The notes: a model not told the origin generated them from the letters alone. A stretch of 64,000 nt of DNA from Aedoeadaptatus ivorii (GCF_030815095.1 NZ_JAUSWF010000004.1:62001-126000); one strand, 5' to 3'. Positions 44,447 through 54,406 are shown, numbered from the stretch's first letter. Program-made: numbers and translations.

Positions 44447-44722
44447 TCAGTGTTTGCGTACGTCCGCATAGGAGGCATCGGTATCGAATACGCGCTTGGC
44501 GTAGGGACATAGGGGAATAATCTTTACCCCGCGCTTTCTCGCCTCGCCCGCCAGGGCCACCACCAGCTCGCCGCCGATGCCGCGCCCCTTGTTCGGCTCG
44601 TCCACGCAGGTACAGTCCAATACCCAAATGTCCTCTGCTTCCCGATAGATCGCCTCCCCGACTTCCTTTGCGTCCTCGTAGGCGGCGACCCGGTGATTGT
44701 CGGGTTCGTATCGAATGTCCAT
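44447..44722 (-). CDS. small GNAT-like N-acetyltransferase (COG2388 type)
   Basis: 91 residues, the short form of GNAT. RGIGGELVVALAGEARKRG at 47-65 is the acetyl-CoA loop and helix, and IIPLCPYAKRVFD near 68-80 is the family end motif. Substrate unknown. It lies 16 bases before the peroxiredoxin gene, same strand, so likely co-transcribed. Confidence 0.88.
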   Translation of the reverse strand: MDIRYEPDNHRVAAYEDAKEVGEAIYREAEDIWVLDCTCVDEPNKGRGIGGELVVALAGEARKRGVKIIPLCPYAKRVFDTDASYADVRKH

Positions 44723-44825
44723 GGGACTCCTCCTTACTGTCTTCTTACTGTGTCGGTTCGCATCCGAACCTCATCGATATATGTGTATATACCCAAAACC
44801 GCAAAGAAATCGTCAATTTCTGCGA

Positions 44826-44856
44826 CAAAAAAAGGTCCCCGAAGGGACCTCTTCTT
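44826..44856 (-). terminator. terminator of the dicarboxylate symporter gene
   Basis: Minus-strand AGGTCCC-TTCG-GGGACCT followed by seven T. Confidence 0.85.
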
Positions 44857-44865
44857 ATACGGTAT

Positions 44866-46116
44866 TTATACAGCAATTTCGTCCGTGTCTTCTTCTTCGT
44901 CTTCGATATTCGGCTTGGGACGCTTGACGATATGGTCGTAGTAGATTTTTTCTACGATCATAGAAATCGCGTTGTCGCCGGCTACGTTGGCCGCCGTACC
45001 GAAAGAGTCCTGAGTCAGATAGAGGGAGACGAGGATGGCCGCGATGGGAGAATCCGTCGCGATGCCGACCACCGGCAAGAAGGGCAGGGCACTCATTACC
45101 GCGCCGCCCGGTGCGCCGGGAGCCGCCACCATAGCCACGCCCAATACGGCGATAAATTGAATCAACAGGCCATAGCCGTGGGGCATATTATACATATACA
45201 GCAAAGTATATACACAGGCCGTAATGGTGATCATAGAACCGGGCAAGTGTACCGTCGCCGACAAGGGGATGACGAATTCGCGGATCTGTCGGGTAACCCC
45301 GATTTGACGGTTACATTCCACATTGACGGGAATGGAAGCCGCCGAAGATTGGGTACCCACAGCGGTGAGATAGCCCGGAATCATCTTGATAAAAGATTGA
45401 ACCGGATTTCTCTTGGTGTAGGTGCCCGCCACGAGGAACATCGCAAAGACGTAGAGCACGTGGAGAATCAGGATGCAGACGAAGATGCGGATAAAGATGG
45501 AAAGGATTGCAAATACACTGCCGGAGTAGGCCATATTTGCGAAGTTCCCGAAGATAAAGAAAGGAAGTAAGGGAATAATGACATTGGCCAAAACCATCTT
45601 AATCATTTCGTTAAATTCGTCTACCAAGGTGTAGAAGCCGTCGCCGGTGCCCCGTTGTCTCAATATGGAAACGCACAGACCCACCATAAAGGCGAGGACC
45701 AAAGCCCCGGTAACGTCGATCGCCGGTTCGAGGGGAATCTCGAAGTACGCTTCGACGGTCTTTTCGGTGGCGCCTTGAATTTCTGCGACCATTTCCTTGG
45801 AGATAAAGCTCGGGAAAATATTGCTCGCCATGATATAGGACAAAGAGCCCCCGATCAAGGTGGAGCAATACGCCAGGCCAACCGTAGCCAAGAGCAGCTT
45901 ACCGGCACCCTCGGAGAGGTCGGCGATACCTTTGCTGACAAATGCGATAATCATCAGGGGGATGATGAAGTTCAAGAACTTACCGAAGTTCGCAGAAAAT
46001 GTCACTGCGATTTTGGTGACGACTTCGGGTAAGTAACTTCCTACCAGCACCCCTAAGAGGATCGCGATGATCAGTCGGGGAATCAGTCCCAGACTGAATT
46101 TTTTCTTTTCACTCAT
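44866..46116 (-). CDS. dicarboxylate/amino acid:cation symporter (DAACS)
   Basis: 416 residues, eight-helix elevator transporter of the GltP/DctA family. The SSAASIPVNVE segment near 256-266 is the serine-rich hairpin HP1, and APGAPGGAVMSALPF near 332-346 is HP2. It imports an acidic amino acid or C4-dicarboxylate with Na+ or H+. Single gene; ACTAGGAGG precedes the ATG. Confidence 0.92.
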   Translation of the reverse strand: MSEKKKFSLGLIPRLIIAILLGVLVGSYLPEVVTKIAVTFSANFGKFLNFIIPLMIIAFVSKGIADLSEGAGKLLLATVGLAYCSTLIGGSLSYIMASNIFPSFISKEMVAEIQGATEKTVEAYFEIPLEPAIDVTGALVLAFMVGLCVSILRQRGTGDGFYTLVDEFNEMIKMVLANVIIPLLPFFIFGNFANMAYSGSVFAILSIFIRIFVCILILHVLYVFAMFLVAGTYTKRNPVQSFIKMIPGYLTAVGTQSSAASIPVNVECNRQIGVTRQIREFVIPLSATVHLPGSMITITACVYTLLYMYNMPHGYGLLIQFIAVLGVAMVAAPGAPGGAVMSALPFLPVVGIATDSPIAAILVSLYLTQDSFGTAANVAGDNAISMIVEKIYYDHIVKRPKPNIEDEEEDTDEIAV

Positions 46117-46222
46117 TGTGAACCTCCTAGTTTTTGACTATGTATAATACCATGACTCCATTATAACAAACTTAAGGAATTCCGCATCCGATTTCTAAAA
46201 ATACTCTAAAAGTATACAATCA

Positions 46223-46244
46223 TTTATCAAAGTCCTTTGATAAA
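46223..46244. promoter_or_regulatory. 22-bp palindrome between symporter and corA
   Basis: TTTATCAAAG-TC-CTTTGATAAA, a perfect 10-bp inverted repeat in the divergent promoter region. It has no T run and so looks like an operator, not a terminator. The binding protein is unknown. Confidence 0.5.
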
Positions 46245-46305
46245 GGAATCCGAGGCCGACGACGCTTTATCGGGTATACGGGTATATAGGAAATAGGAGG
46301 AAACG

Positions 46306-47242
46306 ATGAAGCGATTATACACATGCAAAGACCGCGGCTACCGCGAAGCCCAGGGGGGCCAAGAGGCCTTTTGGATCGAACTCAGAAGTCCCGACGAACG
46401 CGAGATCAAAGAAATCACGCGGGCCTACGAACTCCCTAGAGACTATCTGACTGGGGTGGCCGATCCCTACGAAGTCCCCCGCAACGAAGGCGAGGACGAT
46501 CCCAAGCCGGATCTGTTTATCCTACGCTATCCCATCAAAAACACCGACGGCTCTTACGATACCCGCCCTGTGGCGCTGATCCTTACAAAAAAGGCGGTAA
46601 TTACCGTCCACTACGACGGCAGTGATTTTTTTCGCGCCTTCAAAGAAGGCAAGGGCCCCAAGCTCTCCAAGGAAAACACCTCGCCGGTGGAGGATATGAT
46701 TATCAACTTCGCCTACTATATTTCGAAGAGCTATGTCGCCGCCATTCGGGAGATCAACGAAGAGATTATGGGCTTGGAGCAGGACATCAAGCGCTCTACC
46801 AAGAGCGGCTATATCGAAAAAACATCATTCTTTCCCGCAGTCTGATCCAGTTTAAGAGCGCCACAAGAGAAAACGAGCCGGTTCTCGAGGCGATCTTTCG
46901 CCTGCGTCGATTGGACGAAGACCCCGACCACGACGAACTCCTTCACGACGTGCAAGTAGAAAGCAAGCAGGCGCGCCTAAGGCAGAAGACGCCTCCCAGG
47001 TGATGGAAAAACTGGGCGATCTGTATTCCAATGTCATCAACAACAATCTAAACGAGGTCATGAAAACCCTCACCTCCATCACCATTCTTATGACCGTACC
47101 CACCATCGTCGGCGGCTACTGGGGCATGAACACGGAGCTGCCCATACAAAAGGCGCCCTTCGCCTTTTGGTGGCTGATCCTCTTGAGCGTCGTAGTGATT
47201 CTGCTTTTGACCTGGTATCTGAAGAAGAAGGACTATCTGTAA
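46306..47242 (+). pseudogene. corA: corA magnesium transporter broken by two frameshifts
   Basis: The first 172 codons (MKRLYTCKDRGYREAQ through the QDIKRSTKSGYIEK region) read as the CorA cytoplasmic domain. At the A6 run 46816-46821 one base is missing relative to an intact frame; the next segment (IILSRSLIQFK through VESKQARL) is coherent in the shifted frame, and near 46975-46985 a second one-base loss restores a third frame. That frame encodes both membrane helices and the GMN selectivity signature (YWGMNTE). Either a true pseudogene or assembly errors. Ribosome site AGGAGG precedes the start. Confidence 0.85.
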
Positions 47243-47366
47243 GATCTCGCTTTTCGAGGGCGGCTCGGAAAGCGTGCTATTTTTTTGTATGGGCTCTTTT
47301 CAGTATTTTCCTTTTGTGATACACTTTTCACATGCAAACGTATCTCTCTATTGACTGGAGGAAATG

Positions 47367-48548
47367 ATGAAAAAGAACAATTACATAACGCCGATCAGTT
47401 TTGGCGTTGCGACGGTGTGGTTTTCCACCCACTGCGGGGCGGGCTTCGCCTCGGGTACACAGGAACTGCAGTTTTTCGCCAACCACGGCTGGTTCGGCGT
47501 ACTCATGCCCATTCTGACCTTTGTCCTGATCGCCCTGACCTACTATGTGGGCCTGGAGACCGCACGCCAAACCGATCGTTGGAGCTATGACGCCTGGTCC
47601 AAAGAGGCCTACGGCAAGTACAGCAAGGTCCTCACCCCCGCCATGGACGTGAGCATTGTCATTACCACCGTGGCCGCATCAGCCGCCACCATCGCCACCG
47701 GCGGGCTGTTGGTGAACGAATATCTGGGTCTGCCGGTGATCGTCGGCTCCCTTTTGATGGTCGTCATCGTCACCCTGCTCGTCATCTTCGGAGAAGAAGT
47801 CGTCCGCAAAAACGCCACCATTATGACTATCGCAATTTTGGCCATTATCTCTATCGTTATCGTGGCGGGCCTGATCAAATTCGGGCCGGATATCGCGCGC
47901 TTGTTCTCCGAAGGCTATGTGAATCCCCAAGCCACCAAATGGGGCATTAGCGCATCCGATGAGACCGTGCCGGGCAATCTCTTGAACTCGCTGTTGTGGG
48001 CGCTTACCTATGCGGGATTCCAAATTAGCGCCATCGGCGGCATCACCTCCTCTTTTAAGGGCGGTGAAACCAAAGAAGAATCCAAGGGCGCGATGATCGC
48101 CGGCGCGGTGATGAACATCCTGATGCTCGTCGGCATCTGCCTGTTGATCTTCTCGCAAATGCCCGACATCTACCTGAACGAAACCACCCGGGCGCTTCCC
48201 ACCATCGCCGTGGTCAACCAGCTTCACATCCCGATCCTGGAGGTGCTCTACCCAATTCTCCTATTTTTGGCGCTGATCACCACCGCCGTCGGCTTTATCT
48301 TCGGCATGGTACAACGGATCGAGCCCCATATCATGAAGCAAGAGACGAATATCGTCAAGAAAAAGGCGATCATCGCCGTGGCATCGCTGGTGGTCTGCTA
48401 TCTGGTGTCCCGCTTGGGCCTGATGTGGATCGTACAAAACGCCTACAAGTACCTGGGAATCTTCAACTGGATCTTTATCATCCTGCCCCTGTGGTTCTTG
48501 GGCTATAAGGCGATCGCCCGCAGGGATCGCTTTCTGAAAGAAAAATAA
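47367..48548 (+). CDS. YkvI-family membrane transporter
   Basis: 393 residues, about eleven helices, LeuT-like. The first helix GVATVWFSTHCGAGFASGTQ at 13-32 resembles the unwound substrate helix of this fold, and YVGLETARQTDRWSYDAWSKE is typical of YkvI proteins (COG3949). Substrate unknown. GGAGGAA precedes two adjacent ATGs; the second is preferred for spacing. Ends at a terminator. Confidence 0.85.
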   Translation: MKKNNYITPISFGVATVWFSTHCGAGFASGTQELQFFANHGWFGVLMPILTFVLIALTYYVGLETARQTDRWSYDAWSKEAYGKYSKVLTPAMDVSIVITTVAASAATIATGGLLVNEYLGLPVIVGSLLMVVIVTLLVIFGEEVVRKNATIMTIAILAIISIVIVAGLIKFGPDIARLFSEGYVNPQATKWGISASDETVPGNLLNSLLWALTYAGFQISAIGGITSSFKGGETKEESKGAMIAGAVMNILMLVGICLLIFSQMPDIYLNETTRALPTIAVVNQLHIPILEVLYPILLFLALITTAVGFIFGMVQRIEPHIMKQETNIVKKKAIIAVASLVVCYLVSRLGLMWIVQNAYKYLGIFNWIFIILPLWFLGYKAIARRDRFLKEK

Positions 48549-48560
48549 ACCATCGATCGC

Positions 48561-48594
48561 AAAACGTCGCCGCATTCGGCGGCGTTTTTTATTT
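48561..48594 (+). terminator. terminator after the YkvI-like gene
   Basis: AACGTCGCCG-CATT-CGGCGGCGTT followed by a T run. Confidence 0.9.
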
Positions 48595-48714
48595 TCCCGA
48601 AAGAAATGCGAAAATCCGCCCTTTTTTTGGCACAGGAAGTGCATTTATTCTCATTTGTGCTATACTGAAAAAGAGTCGTTTTTACGACCGTTTTTTACAT
48701 AAGGAGATGTTTAC

Positions 48715-50409
48715 GTGCACAAGCATATACGCGCCTTTACGGGGATACGCGCCGTCGCCCTGTGGGGCGTGATCCTGTATCACCTATACCCCCACGTCGT
48801 ACGCGGGGGCTATTTGGGCGTGGTGGTTTTCTTCGTCTTGTCCGGCTATTTGCTCATGCGCCAATTTCTCGACAAGCCGACCGAGCCCATACACAAATTC
48901 ATCGACCGCTACAAGCGGCTCACCCCGCCCCTGTTGTTTGTCGTCGCGGTGACGACGTTTTTTGCCGCGGTATTTTTCCGCGACGATTTTTCGGCGGTAT
49001 TCGCCTCCGGCCTCGCCGCGCTCTTTGGCGTAAACAACTGGCAGCAGATCCTCCACGGCTTTTCGTACTTCGATCTGCACGGGCGCTTCTTGCCCTTTAC
49101 CCATATGTGGGCGCTCTCCGCACAGATGCAGTTTTATCTGGTCTGGGCGATTCTTCAAAAGCGATTCGGCAAGAAAAAGCCCGCCTTTGTCCTCTCCCTC
49201 GCCGTGATGCTCATCGTCTCGTTTCTTCTGATGATGGGCATGACGCCCTTTCACGAGGACCATACCCGCATCTATTACGGCACCGATACGCGCTTTTTCT
49301 CCTTTGCCATGGGCGCGCTCTTCGCCGTACTGGGCAAGCAGGGGATCTTCCGAAAACCCCAGCGCGACAAGAGCCTCCACGTGCTCGCCCTTACGGCCGT
49401 CACGCTGCTCTTATTCTTCTTCTTTGTCGAAGGGAAATTTCTCTATTACGGGGGCATGTTTCTCTTTACCCTGCTGATCTGCTTTCTCTTGGTATTTGTC
49501 GCCAAAGACGACAACGCCGCGGCGCGCGCCTTCGATACGCCCCTACTGCGCTATTTCGGCAGCCGCAGCTATGAGCTCTACCTGTGGCAATACCCCTTGA
49601 TGCTGCTCTTTCAACAGTTTTTTGCCCACCACGCCATCTCGTATACGATGGTGGTGCTCTTGCAGCTGCCGGTGCTACTCCTCGCGGCAGAAGGCACCTA
49701 TCGCCTATTCCGCGCCCCTAAGCGCAAAAAACTCGTACCCGCCCTGCTCCTCGTCTTCCTCCTCTCTTCGGGGGCGGGATTCCTCTTGCCCGAGTCCCCG
49801 GCGGCCGAGGCCGACCCCGTCCAAACCGAAGAAGCGCATGCCGAAGGCGATGTGCCCCAAGGGGTGAGCGCCGTCAATGCAGAGTGGCCCGCCCTCGCCC
49901 TCACCGAAGCCGATCTCGAGACGCTTTCGGAAATGCGGGGGTTGATGATCGGCGACAGCATTACCGAGATGGTCGCTCCCTATGTGGAAGACCTTATGCC
50001 CCGTATGACCGTAAACGGCAAAGTCAACCGCCAACTCGTCCACGCCAAAGACGTCCTCTCCGAGTACGATTTGGAAAACCTGGACACGGACGTCCCCGTG
50101 GTATACCAGCTGGGCACCAATTCCGACTTTCATTCCGACACCTTAAAGGACCTCCTCGACCGCACGGGGGATCGGCCTATTTATCTGATCAACACCGCCA
50201 TGCCCGACCCCTGGGAGGCGAGCGTCAACGAAAAATTTGCCGAAGCTGCAAAGCGGCCGAATGTGCACCTGATCGACTGGTATTCCATCGCCAAAGAACG
50301 GGAAGACATCTTTATCGAGGACCACACCCACCCCAAGGGAATCGGACGCAATCTGTTCGCCCAAATGGTCGCCAAGGCACTCCTCGCCGGCGAAACCGAC
50401 GCAGAATAG
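48715..50409 (+). CDS. OatA-like peptidoglycan O-acetyltransferase
   Basis: 564 residues from a GTG at 48715 behind AAGGAGAT. Residues 1-360 form an acyltransferase-3 membrane domain with about ten helices (FTGIRAVALWGVILYHLYP at 6-24 carries the conserved His). After one extra helix, the extracellular SGNH domain has Ser415 in IGDSIT, Asn469 in LGTNSDF, and Asp536/His539 in DHTHP. This is the OatA architecture giving lysozyme resistance by acetylating the wall. Single gene with its own terminator. Confidence 0.92.
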   Translation: MHKHIRAFTGIRAVALWGVILYHLYPHVVRGGYLGVVVFFVLSGYLLMRQFLDKPTEPIHKFIDRYKRLTPPLLFVVAVTTFFAAVFFRDDFSAVFASGLAALFGVNNWQQILHGFSYFDLHGRFLPFTHMWALSAQMQFYLVWAILQKRFGKKKPAFVLSLAVMLIVSFLLMMGMTPFHEDHTRIYYGTDTRFFSFAMGALFAVLGKQGIFRKPQRDKSLHVLALTAVTLLLFFFFVEGKFLYYGGMFLFTLLICFLLVFVAKDDNAAARAFDTPLLRYFGSRSYELYLWQYPLMLLFQQFFAHHAISYTMVVLLQLPVLLLAAEGTYRLFRAPKRKKLVPALLLVFLLSSGAGFLLPESPAAEADPVQTEEAHAEGDVPQGVSAVNAEWPALALTEADLETLSEMRGLMIGDSITEMVAPYVEDLMPRMTVNGKVNRQLVHAKDVLSEYDLENLDTDVPVVYQLGTNSDFHSDTLKDLLDRTGDRPIYLINTAMPDPWEASVNEKFAEAAKRPNVHLIDWYSIAKEREDIFIEDHTHPKGIGRNLFAQMVAKALLAGETDAE

Positions 50410-50417
50410 CCGCACGC

Positions 50418-50446
50418 ACAACCGGAGAGATCTCCGGTTGTTTTTG
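50418..50446 (+). terminator. terminator after the OatA-like gene
   Basis: ACAACCGGAGA / TCTCCGGTTGT then TTTTT. Confidence 0.9.
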
Positions 50447-50574
50447 TATCTTTTTTCGTACGCAATATTCTTCTTTTTACACCCTTGTCCGCCAAAGGCT
50501 TTCATAGTATAGTACCAACAAATACAGTGCCCGGAAGACGCGAAGGCGCCCCGGGCAGGGAGGTTGATTCGTAT

Positions 50575-51648
50575 ATGTTTTTGCCCGCATACAGCGTATC
50601 CCGCGGAGGCTATGACGACCTTGCCGCGGTTATAGATCGCGCACACTATACGCGCGTCGCCCTCATCGGCGGAGAGCGCGCCTTGGCCGCGGCCGCCCCG
50701 AAGATTCGAGAAGCCGTCCGTGCCTCCGGTGCCGATGTGGTGGCCGAGGTCGTCTACGGCACCGAATGTAGCCAAGAAAATATAGACCGCCTGGCGAACG
50801 ACGACGCCGTGCGCGCGGCCGATGTCCTCTTTGCGGTGGGCGGCGGCAAGGCCATCGACACCGTAAAGGTGCTGTCCCTCGCGCTCGATCTGCCCGTATT
50901 CGCCTTTCCCACCATCTGCTCCAACTGCGCGGCCATGACCGCCATCGCCGTAGTCTACCATCCCGACGGCAGCCTGTCGCACTACGCCTTTCCGCATGCG
51001 CCCCGCCACGTCTTTATCGACCTCGAGACCATCGCCAATGCCCCCGACATCTACTTTTGGGCGGGAATCGGCGACGGCATCAGCAAACAGGCGGAGGTCA
51101 CCTTTGCCGCTCGCGGCGAAGCTCTCGACCACACCGCCCGGCTGGGCCTCGGCATCGCACAGACCTGCGAAGCGCCGCTGATCGAATACGCAGAGGCGGG
51201 ACTCCAAGACGTAAAGGCGCATCGCGTAAGCCGCGCGGTCGAAGAAGTCGCACTCGATATTTTGGTCTCTACCGGCTATGTATCCAATCTCACCAATCAG
51301 GACGCATACTACTACAACTCGTCTTTGGCACACGTCTTCTTCGATACCTCCTGCTCGGTCGTCCGCGAAGGCAGCTACCTACACGGCGAAGTGGTCGCCT
51401 TTGGCGTCATGGTGCTTCACGCCTACGACGACAACGCGACGGAACTCGAAAAAATCGCCCGCTTTAACCGCTCCCTGGGCCTTCCCGTCACCCTGGCGGA
51501 AATCGGCCTTTCCGAATCCGATCTCGACGGCATGATGGCACTCGCGCCCGAAACCATCGAGTTTCAGCGCGCCCGCACGCCCTTATCGGCGGATCGGCTC
51601 AAAGAAGCCGCCATTCGGGCAGACGCCTTCGGACGGACTTTGTTATAA
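50575..51648 (+). CDS. iron-containing alcohol dehydrogenase family protein
   Basis: 357 residues from the ATG at 50575 behind GGGAGG. The NAD site is VLFAVGGGKAIDTVK (about 84-98) and AFPTICSNCAAMTAIAV near 107-123. The metal ligands expected in the family include the His of LHGEVVAFGVMVLH near 264-277. It resembles glycerol dehydrogenase and hydroxycarboxylate dehydrogenases; which oxo-acid or polyol it uses cannot be told. Single gene. Confidence 0.88.
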   Translation: MFLPAYSVSRGGYDDLAAVIDRAHYTRVALIGGERALAAAAPKIREAVRASGADVVAEVVYGTECSQENIDRLANDDAVRAADVLFAVGGGKAIDTVKVLSLALDLPVFAFPTICSNCAAMTAIAVVYHPDGSLSHYAFPHAPRHVFIDLETIANAPDIYFWAGIGDGISKQAEVTFAARGEALDHTARLGLGIAQTCEAPLIEYAEAGLQDVKAHRVSRAVEEVALDILVSTGYVSNLTNQDAYYYNSSLAHVFFDTSCSVVREGSYLHGEVVAFGVMVLHAYDDNATELEKIARFNRSLGLPVTLAEIGLSESDLDGMMALAPETIEFQRARTPLSADRLKEAAIRADAFGRTLL

Positions 51649-51664
51649 TAGAATCACGATCGAT

Positions 51665-51690
51665 CGAGGGTCCTTCGGGGCCCTCTTTCT
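51665..51690 (+). terminator. terminator after the iron-dependent dehydrogenase
   Basis: GAGGGTCC-TTCG-GGGCCCTC then TTTCTTTC. Confidence 0.8.
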
Positions 51691-51768
51691 TTCGCCGCAC
51701 GCTTTATCCCTTTATAGCGAAGTCTTACATATATACCAACTTCGCCGAGAATTCGATAGGAGATGAGG

Positions 51769-52893
51769 ATGAAACGAAAAATTTTGGCCGCCGCACTGCT
51801 GCTCCTGCTGCTCTTTTCGGGCACGAGCCTTGCACAAGGCGACATTCGCCTGTGGATTTACGGCGACTACATCGAAAGTGATGTGGCGCCCTATATCAAA
51901 AACGACCGCACCATGGTCCCCCTTCGAGTCATCTCGGAGGAGCTGGACAAAGATGTGATATGGGTGCCCGAGTACCTGTCGGTCGTGATCGGAAATACCT
52001 ATAACGACTTCGAAGACGCCGTCATCTTTCGGATCGGCGACCGAAATTTGTACCATGCCGACGGCTATATCATGGCCAAACTCGACGCCCCGCCCGAAAT
52101 TCGCGGCGACCGCACCTTCGTGCCCCTGCGCGCCGTGGCGGAAGCTTTGCAGATGGAGATCGGTTGGGACGGCGCCCACCGCACGGTGTATATCGGTTCC
52201 GACTATCGGCCGCCGAAATACGACCGCCGGCAGATGCATCTGCGGATAGAGGGCAAGGACTACCCCATTCCCGTGCAGTATCAGGGAGAGGAACTCTATG
52301 GGGAGCTCACTGCGGTCGCCGACGCATTTGGGTACCGACTTACTTATGAAACGGCACCCTATGGCGGGGAAGGCACGGCCGGCTATTTGACACAGCCAAA
52401 CGGTAGGAAGATTCTTGCCTGGTATTCAGTTAGGGTAGATGGAATTGACTTCTCAAATAATCCTGAAACTAGATCGCTCATTAAACTCCATGGCCGCGAC
52501 TTTATATCCATGTCTATACTGGCTGATGCACTACACATGTACTATGCAGAAGATTCAGAAGCCGGAATTATCACATTAACGCCGGATACACGAAATGAAG
52601 AATACCCCATTATTTTCCACGATCCAGCTGACACATCCTCCGATTACGTAAAAACACCCGCTTCTTCTATCAAAATCCGTTATCAAAATGGTCGTTATGA
52701 ACTCATCGGGATGGAAGAATATGGGGTTCATACAATAAAAGAGTTTCAAAATTCTTTTTATTTTGATGAATCTGGGAATTTCACACTCGATAAAATGAAC
52801 AAATTCAAGGGAGAAGCGAGGCTCTTATTTGATCACAACTACTATCTTTTATCTCGGAACGAGGGGTACGTCTTCTCTAATGCTTCCGGTTGA
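51769..52893 (+). CDS. exported stalk-domain (Cu amine oxidase N-term) protein, mosaic
   Basis: 374 residues from the ATG at 51769 (MKRKILAAALLLLLLFSGTSLA is the signal peptide). Two stalk repeats follow: YIKNDRTMVPLRVISEEL near 43-60 and EIRGDRTFVPLRAVAEAL near 110-127. The rest, from about codon 220, is an unassigned beta-rich region. Base composition changes sharply near 52420, from GC-rich with neighbour-like codons to AT-rich, while the frame continues, as if a foreign 3' segment had recombined in. It is a paralogue of the stalk protein at 4259 in domain type only. Confidence 0.8.
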   Translation: MKRKILAAALLLLLLFSGTSLAQGDIRLWIYGDYIESDVAPYIKNDRTMVPLRVISEELDKDVIWVPEYLSVVIGNTYNDFEDAVIFRIGDRNLYHADGYIMAKLDAPPEIRGDRTFVPLRAVAEALQMEIGWDGAHRTVYIGSDYRPPKYDRRQMHLRIEGKDYPIPVQYQGEELYGELTAVADAFGYRLTYETAPYGGEGTAGYLTQPNGRKILAWYSVRVDGIDFSNNPETRSLIKLHGRDFISMSILADALHMYYAEDSEAGIITLTPDTRNEEYPIIFHDPADTSSDYVKTPASSIKIRYQNGRYELIGMEEYGVHTIKEFQNSFYFDESGNFTLDKMNKFKGEARLLFDHNYYLLSRNEGYVFSNASG

Positions 52894-52905
52894 TTTATGC
52901 AAAAG

Positions 52906-52943
52906 AAAAACGGACTACATGATTTGCTGTAGTCCGTTTTTCT
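52906..52943. terminator. bidirectional terminator between the stalk protein and cstA
   Basis: AAAAACGGACTACA / TGTAGTCCGTTTTT with an 8-base loop. Confidence 0.88.
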
Positions 52944-52957
52944 TATAGGGATCGCGT

Positions 52958-54406
52958 TTATTGTTCGTGTTTCATTACTTCTTCTTTGCGACCGCCGGCA
53001 ATTTTGTTGACGATGAAGAAGTAGAGCACAGCTCCTACGGCGCCGATGATATAGGCGACGGTCATCGGCAAGCGCAGGCCGATATCGGCACTGGCGATAT
53101 AGCTTACGACGACGAAAGCGTAGAACAGCCCGGGGATCAAGGTGAGCCAGTAGGGCTTGTTGTGCATCTTCAGGTAGATGGAGATCAGCGCCAAGGCGAA
53201 TACGGCCACCAGTTGGTTGGTAAAGCCGAAGTATCTCCAGAGGATTTGGAATCCTTCGCCGTTGGATTTTGCAAAGAACAGAATCAGCACCGCGGGAATA
53301 AAGAGCACCAAGGAAAGGAGCACGCGGTTTTTCGGCGTGGATTGGTCCATATTGATTTGCTCTGCCACCATCAGTCGCAGGGAACGGAATGCCGTATCGC
53401 CCGAGGTGATGGGAAGCACGATGACGCCCGCAATAGCAAAGAGACCGCCGACGGTACCCATAAATTCGCGGGAAATGTTCCCGACCATCAGGGTCGCGTT
53501 GGTGTCAATGGCGGCACCGCGGTTAAATACGATCATGGCACCGGCCGCCCAGACCATGGCGATAAAGCCTTCGATGATCATGGAGTTGTAGAAGATGCCG
53601 CGACCTTCGTGTTCGGATTTAACCGTACGGGAAATCAGGGTTGCCTGGGATCCGTGGAAACCGGACATAATACCGCAGGCGACGGTGATAAAGAACACGG
53701 GGATAAACATTTGACCCGTGGGGTGCTTGGAGAGCAATGCCCCTTCGGTGATATTGTGCATATCGGGCGCGCCGTTTAGCAGGATGCCGATAAAGATAAA
53801 TACCGCCGACAGCACCAATACGGCGCCGAAAATCGGGTAGATTCTTCCGATAATCTTATCGATGGGGAAAAGGGTCGCCACGATGTAGTACAAGAGAATG
53901 CCCGCATAGGCGATCCAAATCGCGGTGCCGTTTACGTCCATGCCCAAGAGGTCGTTTACGATCAAGTCCCCGGGGGTGTAGATAAATACGACGCCGGTGA
54001 GGAGCATCAGAATACAGATGATGACGATGTAGATTTTGTTGGCCTTAGACCCCATGTATTTGGTGATCAGACGGGGCACTTGCCAGCCGTTGTTGCGCAT
54101 GGAGATCATGCCGACGAAATAGTCGTGTACCGCGCCGGCCAGTACACAGCCGATGGGAATCGTCAAAAATGCGATGGGCCCGAACAAAATCCCTTGAATG
54201 GGTCCCAAAATGGGGCCGGTGCCCGCGATATTTAACAATTCGATAAGCGCGTTTCTGCCTTTGCTCATCTCTACATAGTCGACGCCGTCTGCCAGGCGAA
54301 CGGCGGGGGTGTCTCGGTCGTCCGGACCGAAGATCTTTTCTACGAATTTGCCGTAGAAGAAGCCGCCGACGATGAGGATGACCAAACCCAAGATAAATAA
54401 AGCCAT
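52958..54406 (-). CDS. cstA: CstA-family pyruvate/peptide transporter
   Basis: 482 residues, about twelve helices, the short CstA form seen in clostridia. GRNALIELLNIAGTGPILGPIQGILFGP near 50-77 is the family core and GSQATLISRTVKSE near 249 is conserved. Homologues import pyruvate or peptides on carbon starvation; which applies here is not known. TTAGGAGG precedes the ATG. Single gene. Confidence 0.93.
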   Translation of the reverse strand: MALFILGLVILIVGGFFYGKFVEKIFGPDDRDTPAVRLADGVDYVEMSKGRNALIELLNIAGTGPILGPIQGILFGPIAFLTIPIGCVLAGAVHDYFVGMISMRNNGWQVPRLITKYMGSKANKIYIVIICILMLLTGVVFIYTPGDLIVNDLLGMDVNGTAIWIAYAGILLYYIVATLFPIDKIIGRIYPIFGAVLVLSAVFIFIGILLNGAPDMHNITEGALLSKHPTGQMFIPVFFITVACGIMSGFHGSQATLISRTVKSEHEGRGIFYNSMIIEGFIAMVWAAGAMIVFNRGAAIDTNATLMVGNISREFMGTVGGLFAIAGVIVLPITSGDTAFRSLRLMVAEQINMDQSTPKNRVLLSLVLFIPAVLILFFAKSNGEGFQILWRYFGFTNQLVAVFALALISIYLKMHNKPYWLTLIPGLFYAFVVVSYIASADIGLRLPMTVAYIIGAVGAVLYFFIVNKIAGGRKEEVMKHEQ

